The notes below the pieces were generated by a model, which was not told the DNA's origin, searched no databases, and saw nothing but the letters and a program-made list of their open reading frames with translations. Of a stretch of DNA of 34,700 bases, positions 24,718-33,192 are shown piece after piece. Position 1 is the first letter of the stretch, and every line of letters starts with the position of its first letter. The stretch lies in contig CANQDS010000018.1 in NCBI GenBank assembly GCA_947593655.1, forward strand, positions 1-34,700, read 5' to 3'. A program made the translations under genes and the position numbers. This stretch comes from an uncultured Lachnospiraceae bacterium (lineage in GTDB: Bacteria > Bacillota > Clostridia > Lachnospirales > Lachnospiraceae).

Positions 24718-25557
24718 CTATTCCGAAGGCTGCATGATCGCGGTCAGCCTTGCGGCCGTTTCCACATCCATCTTCCCGAGAATATCCGCCCGCGACTGGG
24801 TATCCATGTTCAGCAGTATCGCCGCCACCAGATCCAGATCGTCGGTCATTGTATTGAAAATAGCCGCCGCTTCCGCGGGTTTCATGGAGGAATAGGTCTG
24901 TGCGTAGTCCTCAACCTCCTGGCTGTAAGTAAGCTGTGCCACTACCTGCTTATATAAGACTTCCGCATTTGCGGGATCGATGCTCTCGTAATAAGTCTTA
25001 TATTCATTTATATCGGGCGCTGAGTCCGAAAACACAACATCTTCGTAAAATTTTTCCTGTAATTTTTCAAATTCCGCCTGTTCGTCCCGGTATTTGGCAA
25101 GATCCGTGACCTGTTCCTGAAGATCCGCGATCGTCTGGGCGTCCGCCGCCGCCTTGCTTCCGGCGTCATCCAGCGCAAGCTCCAGCTCTTTGATCCGCGC
25201 GATCGCCTCGTCCAGGGAATCAAACTGATGTTCGGTGTCCTCGATCAGGTCTTCGCCGTCCGAAGTCTCCGGAAGGATCCGGTTCACATACGGCACGTCT
25301 TTCAAAAGCGGCGCCAATACGGTCGAACCGAAACCGCCCACATCCGCCTTGATCAGGATCGCGATAATGCCGAGCCAGATAATGATGATCAGAAACGTCA
25401 CGAAAACAAGCGCGACCTTGCTGCTGAGCTTCTCCTCTTCGGTTTCTTCCTCGTTTTCGCCTTTTTTCTTCTTTTTTTCTTCTTTTTCGCGTTTTTTCTT
25501 TTCTTTTTTGTCTTTCTTCTCATCCGGAGTATTTTCCAGTTCTTCTTTCTCTGCCAT
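24718..25557 (-). CDS. MotE/YlxF-like membrane protein
   Basis: The 279-residue protein begins with a highly charged Lys/Glu region (residues 5-42). One membrane helix follows (about 48-70), then a coiled-coil stretch (about 110-170), and a C-terminal MgtE-N-like domain (MKPAEAAAIFNTMTDDL, LLNMDTQSRADILGKMD). This is the layout of MotE/YlxF proteins encoded between fliJ and fliK in Firmicutes; they are thought to act around the stator or export apparatus, without a settled mechanism. The unusual feature is the long run of Lys-rich codons in the N-terminal segment. Confidence 0.82.
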   Translation of the reverse strand: MAEKEELENTPDEKKDKKEKKKREKEEKKKKKGENEEETEEEKLSSKVALVFVTFLIIIIWLGIIAILIKADVGGFGSTVLAPLLKDVPYVNRILPETSDGEDLIEDTEHQFDSLDEAIARIKELELALDDAGSKAAADAQTIADLQEQVTDLAKYRDEQAEFEKLQEKFYEDVVFSDSAPDINEYKTYYESIDPANAEVLYKQVVAQLTYSQEVEDYAQTYSSMKPAEAAAIFNTMTDDLDLVAAILLNMDTQSRADILGKMDVETAARLTAIMQPSE

Positions 25558-25569
25558 CCCTGTTCTCCT

Positions 25570-26010
25570 TTACCTTGCGTTATAGGTATAGCTTACCAGT
25601 TCGTCCACTTCCTTGCTTTCGGTATCGCGCAGTTCCTTCTTGAAATCGTCGAAGGCGTGCTCCTTTAGCTTCTCGTGGGTTTTGCGCTCGATCATGACGT
25701 TGCTGAGCGCGATCCTCGCGTCCTCCATCTCGCGCTCCGCCTTGTGGACTTCCACCATCTGGCGGCGGATCAGCACGCGCATGGAATCGACCGCCTCTTT
25801 CGCATTACGCACCTTCCGAAGGTCGAGATCCCCCTCCATCGTGCTGCGCAGCTGCTTTTCATAGCCGATCCTGCGGATCAGCATTTCCTGCAGCTTCTTC
25901 TGCTCGGCCTGATATTTCTGGCTTGCAAGCCCGTAGGCGATCTTCGCCTGTTCTTCCAGTTTCATTTTGATGTTTAAGATGTTCTGCATCCGGTACTGAA
26001 ACTTTGCCAT
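25570..26010 (-). CDS. fliJ: Flagellar export chaperone/ATPase stalk protein FliJ
   Basis: From ATG 26010 the product is 146 residues (MAKFQYRMQNILNIKMKLEEQAK), almost entirely a long antiparallel coiled coil, the FliJ fold. FliJ inserts into the FliI hexamer and links it to FlhA. The start is chosen because it gives the standard FliJ N terminus and has GGGAGGG just upstream; a further ATG at 26043 would add 11 residues of non-conserved sequence. The gene follows fliI after a 90-base spacer that contains a hairpin. Confidence 0.92.
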   Translation of the reverse strand: MAKFQYRMQNILNIKMKLEEQAKIAYGLASQKYQAEQKKLQEMLIRRIGYEKQLRSTMEGDLDLRKVRNAKEAVDSMRVLIRRQMVEVHKAEREMEDARIALSNVMIERKTHEKLKEHAFDDFKKELRDTESKEVDELVSYTYNAR

Positions 26011-26040
26011 ACGCCCTCCCGTATGCTCTTTCGTGTATTG

Positions 26041-26089
26041 CACGCGCGCTGTCTGTGCCCATTATTGATATACATGATCTGCGCGCGTG
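26041..26089 (-). repeat. Inverted repeat in fliI-fliJ spacer
   Basis: CACGCGCGC at 26041-26049 and its exact complement GCGCGCGTG at 26081-26089 are separated by 31 bases. The 90-base gap between fliI and fliJ is long for this operon. The stem could affect mRNA stability or fliJ translation; its right edge in the transcript is about 30 bases upstream of the fliJ start. No U-run follows. Confidence 0.45.
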
Positions 26090-26100
26090 ATCTATACGCA

Positions 26101-27411
26101 TTATTCTGCAAATACTTCTCCTAAAAGCGAGATCTCTTCGTCAAACAAAAACTTCTCATCGGTTCCCTGGCACAGAAACTCATTGATCTTTTTGATCTTC
26201 TGGATCGCATAATCAATGTCCGGGTTCGAGCCGGGTTTGTACGCGCCGATGTTGATCAGATCCTCCGCCTCGTTATAGGTCGCGAGCACGCTTTTCAGCC
26301 GTCCGGCCAGCTGCTTATGCTCCGGAGCCGCGATCGAGCTCATGACACGGGAAATACTCTGCAGAATGTCGATCGCCGGATAGTGGTTCTTATGCCCCAG
26401 CTTGCGGTCTAAGATGATATGCCCGTCTAAGATTCCGCGCGCCGTGTCCGTGATCGGTTCATTAAAGTCATCGCCGTCGACCAGTACCGTATAAAGCCCG
26501 GTGATCGAGCCGCGGTCAGATGTCCCGGCGCGTTCCAAAAGCTTCGGAAGCTCCGAATAGACGCTCGGCGGATAGCCGCGCGTAACCGGCGGTTCCCCGG
26601 ACGCCAGCCCGATCTCCCGCTGCGCCATGGAAAAACGAGTCAGGGAATCCATCATCAGAAGTACGTCCTTTCCCTGATCCCGGTAATATTCCGCGATCGC
26701 CGTCGCCGTTTTCGCCGCCTTGTTGCGGATCAGCGCCGGTTTATCGGAAGTCGCCACCACAACAACGGAACGCGCCATGCCTTCCGGTCCCAAATCGCGC
26801 TCGATAAATTCCCGCACTTCCCTGCCGCGTTCCCCGATCAGGGCGATCACATTGATATCCGCCCGTGTGTTCCGCGCAAACATGCCTAAAAGCGTGCTCT
26901 TTCCGACGCCGGAACCGGCAAAAACGCCGATACGCTGCCCTTTTCCCACCGTGATCAGCCCGTCGACCGCTTTCACGCCCAGCGGGAGCACTTCGTTTAT
27001 GATCTTGCGGCTCATCGGATCCGGCGGCGGCGCCTCGATCGAATACTCATCGTTTCCGTCAATGACGCTTCCGTCCGTTGTCCGCCCGATTCCGTCCAAG
27101 GTCTTTCCGAGCAGGTGATCCCCTACCAAAACAGATAATGGATGTCCCGTATTCTCTACGATACATCCAACACCTACTCCCTCCACATTGTCGAACGGCA
27201 TCAGGATCAGCTGGGATTCATGGAATCCAACCACTTCCGCCATGACATAATCCTGCATGTCTTTGTTCAGGAAAATACGGCATAAGTCGTTCAGCCTTGC
27301 TTCCGGACCAATTGATTCAATTGTAAGCCCCACTACCTTGACGACTCTGCCGTAGCTGCGGTAGTAGCGCCTGTCGATCAGCTGTAAATATTTTTCCGCT
27401 TCTTTTACCAC
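26101..27411 (-). CDS. fliI: Flagellum-specific export ATPase FliI
   Basis: FliI is the hexameric ATPase that supports type III flagellar export with FliH and FliJ. From GTG 27411 the protein has 436 residues with an F1-beta-like fold: Walker A GSGVGKST (about 166-173), Walker B VLLMMDSLTRF, and the FliI signature PARGYPPSVYSELPKLLERAG-like segment (here TRGYPPSVYSELPKL). The in-frame codons upstream overlap fliH and are not conserved; AGGATGG lies nine bases before the GTG. Full length, no damage seen. Confidence 0.95.
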   Translation of the reverse strand: MVKEAEKYLQLIDRRYYRSYGRVVKVVGLTIESIGPEARLNDLCRIFLNKDMQDYVMAEVVGFHESQLILMPFDNVEGVGVGCIVENTGHPLSVLVGDHLLGKTLDGIGRTTDGSVIDGNDEYSIEAPPPDPMSRKIINEVLPLGVKAVDGLITVGKGQRIGVFAGSGVGKSTLLGMFARNTRADINVIALIGERGREVREFIERDLGPEGMARSVVVVATSDKPALIRNKAAKTATAIAEYYRDQGKDVLLMMDSLTRFSMAQREIGLASGEPPVTRGYPPSVYSELPKLLERAGTSDRGSITGLYTVLVDGDDFNEPITDTARGILDGHIILDRKLGHKNHYPAIDILQSISRVMSSIAAPEHKQLAGRLKSVLATYNEAEDLINIGAYKPGSNPDIDYAIQKIKKINEFLCQGTDEKFLFDEEISLLGEVFAE

Positions 27412-27427
27412 AAAACAATCCCATCCT

Positions 27428-28246
27428 TTAACTGCAGAGCGAACGGATATCCTTCTCCAGATTGGAAAGCTCCATATCGATCCCGCAGTTAAAAATTCCA
27501 TAGTCTGTTTCGATCTGGCAGTCCCGCCCGTTCAGATTCATGTCATTGACGATCTCGATCGAAACATCGCTTCCGATCCGCTCCCGGATGTCATCCAGAT
27601 GGGATTCCAGGAAATGGCGGTTCGTTTCCGCAACCCGGATCCGGAAGGAACGGCCGACGTCAATATTCATCAGGGTATTCTTCACCAGATACAAAAGGAT
27701 CTCTTTTTTATCATCAAACTGAATGTGAAATACCTTATCAAACACCTGGATCAGCGCGTCGATAATATCGGATTCGAGTTCTTCCTCCCGCTTCCGGTAT
27801 GCGGCGGTCAGCTCCGCCTTGTGCTGTTCCAGTTCTTCTTCCATCTTTGCCTTATGCTGCGCAAGCTCCTCCTGCATCATCTGCAGCCCCGCGCTGTAGC
27901 CTTCGTTCCGCTTCTCTTCAAAAAGGACCTGCCCTTTCTGGTAAGCGTCGTTCATCATAAAATCCGCACTGTCTCTTGCCTTGTCTAAAATCTGCTTTGC
28001 TTCCCTGCGGGCCTCCTCGATCAGTTCCTGCGGATCCGGTTCCGGTTCCGGCTCGATCTCTTCCGCTGCAAGTCCTTCCCGAAAGCCGTCTTCCGATTCT
28101 TCCTGCGACTCATCGCCCAGACGGAGGGAGAGCGCAAGCTCGCGCATACGCGCTTCCATCCGTTCGTTGGAATTGATCACTCTGGCATCTGTCGCCGCCG
28201 CGTTGATATTATACGTTTTCAAAAGATTCGGCACCCTAGACAACAA
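27428..28246 (-). CDS. fliH: Flagellar export ATPase regulator FliH
   Basis: The protein is rich in Glu, Gln, Lys and Ala with a long helical region (about 75-160) and a C-terminal FliH/type III HrpE-like domain (IDALIQVFDKVFHIQFDDKKEILLYLV, DCQIETDYGIFNCGID). FliH binds and restrains FliI. A TTG at 28246 follows GGAGGTG by six bases and overlaps the fliG stop by a few bases, so I prefer it. The frame is open back to GTG 28264, but that would place the start inside the ribosome binding site. Confidence 0.9.
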   Translation of the reverse strand: MLSRVPNLLKTYNINAAATDARVINSNERMEARMRELALSLRLGDESQEESEDGFREGLAAEEIEPEPEPDPQELIEEARREAKQILDKARDSADFMMNDAYQKGQVLFEEKRNEGYSAGLQMMQEELAQHKAKMEEELEQHKAELTAAYRKREEELESDIIDALIQVFDKVFHIQFDDKKEILLYLVKNTLMNIDVGRSFRIRVAETNRHFLESHLDDIRERIGSDVSIEIVNDMNLNGRDCQIETDYGIFNCGIDMELSNLEKDIRSLCS

Positions 28247-29243
28247 TATCGTCACCTCCACCACGGGAAATTACAATCTCTGCTGCATCCTCTAACTTGC
28301 GGATCACGCCAACAATCTTCTGCTGCGCTTCTTCGACATCCTTCATACGTACAGGGCCCATAAATTCCATATCTTCCTTGATCATAGCAGCCAGACGCTT
28401 CGACAGGTTGCGGAATACCGCATTCTGCACTTCTTCGGAAGTACTCTTCAGCGCCAGCTCCAGATCGGCGTTATCAACATCACGCAGCACACGCTGGATC
28501 GCACGGTCGTCCAGAAGAAGGATATCCTCGAATACGAACATCTTCTTGCGGATCTCGTCCGCCAGTTCCGGCTCCTCGATCTCCAGAGACTCCATGATAT
28601 GTTTCTCGGTACCGCGGTCTACGTTGTTCAAAATGTCGACGATCGCATCGACGCCGCCCACGATCGTGTAATCCTGATTGACCAGAGAGGCCAGCTTTCT
28701 TTCCAATACGCGCTCCACTTCCTTGATAACATCCGGCGAAGTCCGGTCCATCATCGCAATACGCTTCGCCACATCCGCCTGTGTTTCCGGCGGCAGGGAA
28801 CCCAGCACCATAGACGCCTGCTGCGCCGACAGATAGGACAGGATCATCGCGATCGTCTGCGGATGTTCGTCCTGGATGAAGTTCAACAACTGGCTCGGCT
28901 CGGTCTTTCGCACAAACTCGAACGGCCGCACCTGCAGCGACGCCGTCAGCTTCGCAATCACGCCCTGCGCCTTGTCCTCGCCGAGCGCTTTCTCCAACAG
29001 TTCCTTGGCGTATGCAATACCGCCCTCCGCTATGTACTGCTGTGCGAGGCAGACCTGATAAAACTCGTCTAAAACGTCCTCTTTGACCTGCGGCGATACG
29101 CTTCTGGTATTCGCGATCTCCAGCGTCAATTCTTCTATTTCATCTTCTTTGAGGTGTTTAAATATCGTAGCCGCTTTCTCCGGTCCCAGTGTGATCAAAA
29201 GGATCGCAGCTTTCTGTACCCCGCTATAAGACTCCTCGCTCAT
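28236..29243 (-). CDS. fliG: Flagellar motor switch protein FliG
   Basis: This 335-residue protein has the three FliG armadillo-like domains. Typical stretches include AAILLITLGPEKAATIFKHL at the N terminus, the EHPQTIAMILSYL motif in the middle domain, and the C-terminal torque helix region LLLDDRAIQRVLRDVDNADLELALK carrying charged residues that face MotA. The start ATG 29243 follows fliF by three bases. It is the rotor component that couples FliF to the C ring. Confidence 0.97.
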   Translation of the reverse strand: MSEESYSGVQKAAILLITLGPEKAATIFKHLKEDEIEELTLEIANTRSVSPQVKEDVLDEFYQVCLAQQYIAEGGIAYAKELLEKALGEDKAQGVIAKLTASLQVRPFEFVRKTEPSQLLNFIQDEHPQTIAMILSYLSAQQASMVLGSLPPETQADVAKRIAMMDRTSPDVIKEVERVLERKLASLVNQDYTIVGGVDAIVDILNNVDRGTEKHIMESLEIEEPELADEIRKKMFVFEDILLLDDRAIQRVLRDVDNADLELALKSTSEEVQNAVFRNLSKRLAAMIKEDMEFMGPVRMKDVEEAQQKIVGVIRKLEDAAEIVISRGGGDDIVV

Positions 29244-29246
29244 CTA

Positions 29247-30848
29247 CTACTCCCAATCTTCATTCAGCCAGTTGCGCAGCAGCATGGCAACGGCATCCGG
29301 TTTTTCATCAACAAATTTCTCGATCAGTATGCGGACTTCGGACTTATCCGAATATCCGATATCATCCAGCATTTCCTGCTCTGCAGTGGATTCCAGCAGC
29401 GCCTCCACCGAAAGCTCCGGTTCCGGCTCCGGCTCCGGCTGCTTCCTCGTACTGCGGAATACCACAAACGCCAGCAGCGCAAAGATCAGGACTGCAAGCA
29501 CGATCTGCAGGATATCGCTTAAAGCGCGTCCGGATCCCTGTTCCACAAAGTCCGGCCGTTCAAACGTGCGGAACGTAATGTTCTCCACCGGGATACCGGT
29601 GATATTGGAAACCGCCTCGATATCTTCCTGCGCCGTCTCCACTTCCTGGGTTCCGTTGTTCGCCGCCTGAAATTCCTCAAACGTCATATCATCAAGCTGT
29701 CCGGAAGCCTCTAACTGTTCCTCGCTGTAGAGGATCGTCCGCGTCGCGGTGACGGTGATCGAAGAGGCGTCGTACTGGATATCCCCGCCGGAGGATTTCC
29801 GGTTCGTGATCCGCTCGCTCGTCGCATAATTCGTATCCGTCTCGGAAACCGACCAGCTTCCGTATTCTCCGTTTTCCAGCATATAATCCGTGGTGTCGTC
29901 ATTCGTATCCGTTCCCGGCACGGCCGCGACATTGCCGTCGGCTGTCGCATCGTAGGTCGACTGGGAATTGATCGGCCCCGTCGCCGAACCGTCCGCCGTA
30001 TAATACTCATGCGTCGCTTCATCCACGTCGCTGAAATCAAACACGAGATTCGCGCCCGCCTTCACATCGGAATACATGCCCGAATCCCTCAGGAGAGCCT
30101 CCACCTTCTGCGCCACCTGCGCCTCCTGCTTCGTCTTGGAGTTCAGCTGCGAGGAAACCGCGCTGAACGAAGAATTGGCATCCTCTCCGGAATAGAGCAG
30201 ATTGCTCTTGTTGTCAATGATCGTAATGCCCTTGGTGGACTCGTTCCCCAGCTCGGTTGCGACGAAACGCGCGATCCCGTACACCTGCTCCTCGCTGAGA
30301 TCGCGGCTCGGCGTGATCGTTACCGAAGCGGTTCCCTCCTCTTCTTTCGAAAGGATCGTACCGTCGTTGTTCGGCAGCGTCACATTGACGATCGCCGCAT
30401 CGATATTGTCCAGACTGCTTAAGTCGTTTGCAAATTTACTGTTCAGATAGGCGATGTATTTCTTCTGCTTATCTTCCGAAGTCGTGGAAAAGCTTCCGTC
30501 CACCACGCTCTCGATGCTGTATCCCTGCGTCGGGATCTCATTCTCCGCCAGCAGATAATTCGCCTTTGCCTCGTCCCTGGCATCGACCTGAAAGACAAGC
30601 CCGTCGCCGTTTACCTTATAATCAATGGAAGTATCGCTCTGCAGCAGCGTATCGACTTCGCTCGCCTGCTTCAGATCGTCGCAGACGATCAGCGTCACCA
30701 TAGTCGGCCTGGAAACGGCAAACGCCAGGATTCCGAGGGAAAGCAGCACGACCGCCGTAATACTGATGATCAGAACGCGCTGTTTGTTATTAAATTTCTT
30801 CCACCATTCCAATACCCGTTCCAGGATTTTCTGTATTCGTTCCGGCAT
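29247..30848 (-). CDS. fliF: Flagellar MS-ring protein FliF
   Basis: The 533-residue protein has two membrane helices (about 25-46 and 443-465) flanking a large periplasmic-type region. The N-terminal YscJ/FliF ring-building domain includes EIPTQGYSIESV and KQKKYIAYLNSKFANDLSSLDNIDAAIVNVTLP. The acidic C-terminal tail ends with LIEKFVDEKPDAVAMLLRNWLNEDWE-type sequence, the FliG binding segment. FliF forms the MS ring and is the first structure in assembly. ATG 30848 has a GGGGTAATC-type site upstream. Confidence 0.97.
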   Translation of the reverse strand: MPERIQKILERVLEWWKKFNNKQRVLIISITAVVLLSLGILAFAVSRPTMVTLIVCDDLKQASEVDTLLQSDTSIDYKVNGDGLVFQVDARDEAKANYLLAENEIPTQGYSIESVVDGSFSTTSEDKQKKYIAYLNSKFANDLSSLDNIDAAIVNVTLPNNDGTILSKEEEGTASVTITPSRDLSEEQVYGIARFVATELGNESTKGITIIDNKSNLLYSGEDANSSFSAVSSQLNSKTKQEAQVAQKVEALLRDSGMYSDVKAGANLVFDFSDVDEATHEYYTADGSATGPINSQSTYDATADGNVAAVPGTDTNDDTTDYMLENGEYGSWSVSETDTNYATSERITNRKSSGGDIQYDASSITVTATRTILYSEEQLEASGQLDDMTFEEFQAANNGTQEVETAQEDIEAVSNITGIPVENITFRTFERPDFVEQGSGRALSDILQIVLAVLIFALLAFVVFRSTRKQPEPEPEPELSVEALLESTAEQEMLDDIGYSDKSEVRILIEKFVDEKPDAVAMLLRNWLNEDWE

Positions 30849-30894
30849 TGTGATTACCCCTTACCATTCATAGAATTAAGATCCGCCCATCCGG

Positions 30895-31206
30895 TTAAAT
30901 GGACATTCTCATCAGTTCCTGATAACCGTCGATGATCTTATCACGGACGGCTACCGTATATTGAAGCGCAACAGACGCTTTCGTCTCCGCAACCAGAAGG
31001 TCATGCGTATTCTCCGATTCCCCTAAGGCAAAGCGGATCTCTTCCGACTCCGCGGTATTCTGCAGTTCATTCGTCTCTTTGAGCGAATCCATCATCGACG
31101 CTAAAACGGAACCGAAAGACTCGTCCCCCGCCTTCGTCAGCTGACGTTCTTCTGCAAATGTTTTCAGATAATCAGACTGAATCCCTGTCAGTGAAGCAAT
31201 ATCCAT
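30895..31206 (-). CDS. fliE: Flagellar hook-basal body protein FliE
   Basis: The 103-residue protein is a small alpha-helical FliE: FGSVLASMMDSLKETNELQNTAE followed by the conserved C-terminal LLVAETKASVALQYTVAVRDKIIDGYQELMRM. It joins the MS ring to the rod and is among the first exported substrates. ATG 31206 is preceded by AAAAGGAGAG. It sits between flgC and fliF as in most Firmicutes. Confidence 0.95.
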   Translation of the reverse strand: MDIASLTGIQSDYLKTFAEERQLTKAGDESFGSVLASMMDSLKETNELQNTAESEEIRFALGESENTHDLLVAETKASVALQYTVAVRDKIIDGYQELMRMSI

Positions 31207-31242
31207 GATCGTTCTCTCCTTTTATCCTCGATGTGCACCCGG

Positions 31243-31683
31243 TTACTGTCCGATCTGGAGTCCCGCCTGCGCCATGCTCTTGCTGGCGTTAAACGCCGTA
31301 GCGTTCGCTTCATAGGCTCTCGTCGCATCGATCAGATTCGTCATCTCCGTTACGGTATTGACGTTCGGATAAAATACATATCCGTTCTCATCCGCGTCCG
31401 GATTCGCCGGATCGTAAGTCTCAATAAAATCGTTCTCATAGTCTTCGGTCACTGTCACGACCTTCACGCCGTTTCCTACGCGGGCATTCTTGGACGCCGA
31501 AAAATACTGGGAAAACGGGGTAACGTCCCGCTCCGCGAAAGTAACGACCTTCCTGCGGTACGGATCGCCGTCCGCCGTCCGCGTGGTATGGACGTTTGCG
31601 ATATTCTCGGCAATGATATCCGTGCGGAACCGTTCCGCCGTCATGCCGGACGCATTGATATTAAACGCCTGAAATAAACTCAT
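31243..31683 (-). CDS. flgC: Flagellar proximal rod protein FlgC
   Basis: The 146-residue rod protein has the N-terminal flagellar motif (FNINASGMTAERFRTDIIAENIANVHT) and the C-terminal helix (VTEMTNLIDATRAYEANATAFNASKSM) shared by the axial family. It is exported through the type III system to build the proximal rod. The ATG at 31683 has GGAGAG upstream; the gap to flgB is 60 bases. Confidence 0.97.
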   Translation of the reverse strand: MSLFQAFNINASGMTAERFRTDIIAENIANVHTTRTADGDPYRRKVVTFAERDVTPFSQYFSASKNARVGNGVKVVTVTEDYENDFIETYDPANPDADENGYVFYPNVNTVTEMTNLIDATRAYEANATAFNASKSMAQAGLQIGQ

Positions 31684-31743
31684 TGCTTATCTCTCCTTTG
31701 CCTTTATAACTGATCGTTTCTATATTATTAATTGCTCATTTCA

Positions 31744-32133
31744 TTACTTGATCACATCTCTCATGCGGGAAAATTCCGAACTGATGCTGGTGGTCAGTCC
31801 CATGTACTTTAACTGTTCCGACGCCAGTTCGACCGATTCCGTATCGATATCCACGTTGTTGCCGTCCAACCGGTAGGACAGGTTGGCGTAATCCCGGTAA
31901 ACGTTCGGATTCAGGCGGTTTAGATCGGCGCTGTTTACCTTGCTGTCCAAAGAACGGTACTGATAGTTCTTCAGTTCCTCCCGCAGCGTCCCTTCAAAAT
32001 CCAGATCCTTCCGCTTATAGCCCGGAGTATCCACGTTCGCGATGTTGTTGCTTAAGAGGTCTTCCCTCCTCCAGCTGGCGTCCGCCGCCTTGTCCAGAAC
32101 ATCGATATAATTAAATGCAGTCGATTGAATCAT
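31744..32133 (-). CDS. flgB: Flagellar proximal rod protein FlgB
   Basis: This 129-residue protein has the N-terminal rod motif (SWRREDLLSNNIANVDTPGYKRKDLDFE) and a C-terminal helix (ESVELASEQLKYMGLTTSISSEF). It is the first gene of the cluster. ATG 32133 has AGAGGAGGGA upstream, a strong site. A promoter candidate with the start of transcription near 32175 lies immediately before it. Confidence 0.97.
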   Translation of the reverse strand: MIQSTAFNYIDVLDKAADASWRREDLLSNNIANVDTPGYKRKDLDFEGTLREELKNYQYRSLDSKVNSADLNRLNPNVYRDYANLSYRLDGNNVDIDTESVELASEQLKYMGLTTSISSEFSRMRDVIK

Positions 32134-32180
32134 TCAAATCCCTCCTCTACCATATACCCCTGAATACTCTATCATAATTT

Positions 32181-32208
32181 ATTATAATTTATCTTTGGAA
32201 AAACACAA
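32181..32208 (-). promoter_or_regulatory. Promoter candidate for the fla/che operon (flgB)
   Basis: On the minus strand TATAAT (32181-32186) is a perfect -10; TTGTGT (32203-32208) is a weaker -35 at a 16-base spacing. A-runs upstream (about 32209-32220) resemble an UP element. The leader to flgB would be about 40 bases. The weak -35 suggests a promoter that may need an activator. An overlapping second -10-like TATGAT lies at 32171-32176. Confidence 0.6.
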
Positions 32209-32231
32209 GCATTTTTTTCGATTATTTACAT

Positions 32232-32267
32232 GATGTTGTGCTTTTTTCCATTTTTAGGTACAACATC
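32232..32267 (-). promoter_or_regulatory. Inverted repeat upstream of the flgB promoter, possible operator
   Basis: The eight-base arms GATGTTGT (32232-32239) and ACAACATC (32260-32267) are exact complements, 20 bases apart. Centre-to-centre spacing is 28 bases, near three helical turns. The centre lies about 75 bases upstream of the predicted flgB transcription start, a typical activator position. No known regulator site is recognised. Confidence 0.45.
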
Positions 32268-32301
32268 TATGCCGGGCGCGGAATTTTTCTTGTCAGAACA
32301 G

Positions 32302-32335
32302 AAAAAAGGACTTATAGCAGACTATAAATCCTTTT
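32302..32335 (-). terminator. Intrinsic terminator of codY
   Basis: On the minus strand a 14-base-pair stem (AAAAGGATTTATAG with CTATAAGTCCTTTT, one G:U pair) and a four-base loop (TCTG) is followed at once by a run of six T. It lies about 30 bases after the codY stop and should separate codY from the flgB operon. Confidence 0.9.
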
Positions 32336-32362
32336 ATGCGGTCCCTTCCCTGGAACAATGAT

Positions 32363-33142
32363 TCACTTCGCGCCTTTGCGCCTCAGCTGATCGAGCTCGT
32401 CGAACACGACGTCGTTTAAGACCTTGATGTACGTCCCCTTCATGCCGGACGAGCGGGATTCGATCACGCCCGCGCTCTCAAACTTGCGGAGTGCATTGAC
32501 GATCACCGACCGCGTGATCCCGACCCGGTCTGCGATCCTGCTGGCAACCAGAACGCCTTCGTCCCCTTCAAGTTCATCGAAGATATGTATGATCGCTTCC
32601 ATCTCCGAAAAGGAAAGCGTGCCGATCGCCGACTTGACGATCTGGAGCTTCCGGGCTTCCTCGGCGTTCTCTTCATTCACGGAACGCATCATCTCTAAGC
32701 TGACGACGGTCGTACCGTATTCCGTCAGGATAATGTCGTCGATTCCGTATTCCTTCTCATTCCGGTACTCAAACAGCGTCCCTAAGCGCTCTCCCGCGAT
32801 ATCGATCGGCGTGATGATCGCGCGGTACTTGCGGGTGTCTTCTCCGAAGCCGAGCGTCTCCAGATTGACATTCTCCTTGGTGGAAAGGATTCCTAAGAGG
32901 CGTTCGTTCAACATCGGATCGATATACTCCCCGACCTTTCCCACCAGAAGCTCATGACATTCGTCCACGCCGCTGCATACGCTCGAACCCAGAACCTTGC
33001 CTTTCTTGCTGATCACAAGGATATCGGAGTCAAGGATTCCGGTGAGCACTTCGCAGATGTCGTTAAATACTACCTTTGAAGAACTGTTGTTGTGCAGCAG
33101 TTTGTTGATCTTACGGGTCTTATCCAGCAGTTGTACGCTCAT
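32363..33142 (-). CDS. codY: Global nutritional regulator CodY
   Basis: CodY is a GTP- and branched-chain-amino-acid-sensing transcription regulator. The 259-residue length equals B. subtilis CodY. The N-terminal GAF-like domain starts LLDKTRKINKLLHNN and carries FNDICEVLTGILDSDILVIS. The C-terminal winged helix-turn-helix is SRIADRVGITRSVIVNALRKFESAGVIESRS, nearly identical to the family signature. It has AGGAGG six bases before ATG 33142, its own promoter and a CodY box. It lies directly upstream of flgB, as in B. subtilis, where CodY represses fla/che transcription. Confidence 0.97.
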   Translation of the reverse strand: MSVQLLDKTRKINKLLHNNSSSKVVFNDICEVLTGILDSDILVISKKGKVLGSSVCSGVDECHELLVGKVGEYIDPMLNERLLGILSTKENVNLETLGFGEDTRKYRAIITPIDIAGERLGTLFEYRNEKEYGIDDIILTEYGTTVVSLEMMRSVNEENAEEARKLQIVKSAIGTLSFSEMEAIIHIFDELEGDEGVLVASRIADRVGITRSVIVNALRKFESAGVIESRSSGMKGTYIKVLNDVVFDELDQLRRKGAK

Positions 33143-33192
33143 GCCATTCCTCCTGTCCGTATATATAGCTTATAAAATCGTTATCATAGCAT

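Noticed and set aside
25440-25540. Low-complexity A/T-rich run as a possible noncoding or recombination tract
   Set aside because: It is the coding sequence of the Lys/Glu-rich N terminus of the MotE-like protein, and the frame is open throughout.
32281-32300. CodY box between codY and flgB
   Set aside because: AATTTTTCTTGTCAGAA-like sequence was compared with the CodY consensus, and the match is too poor to claim a site.
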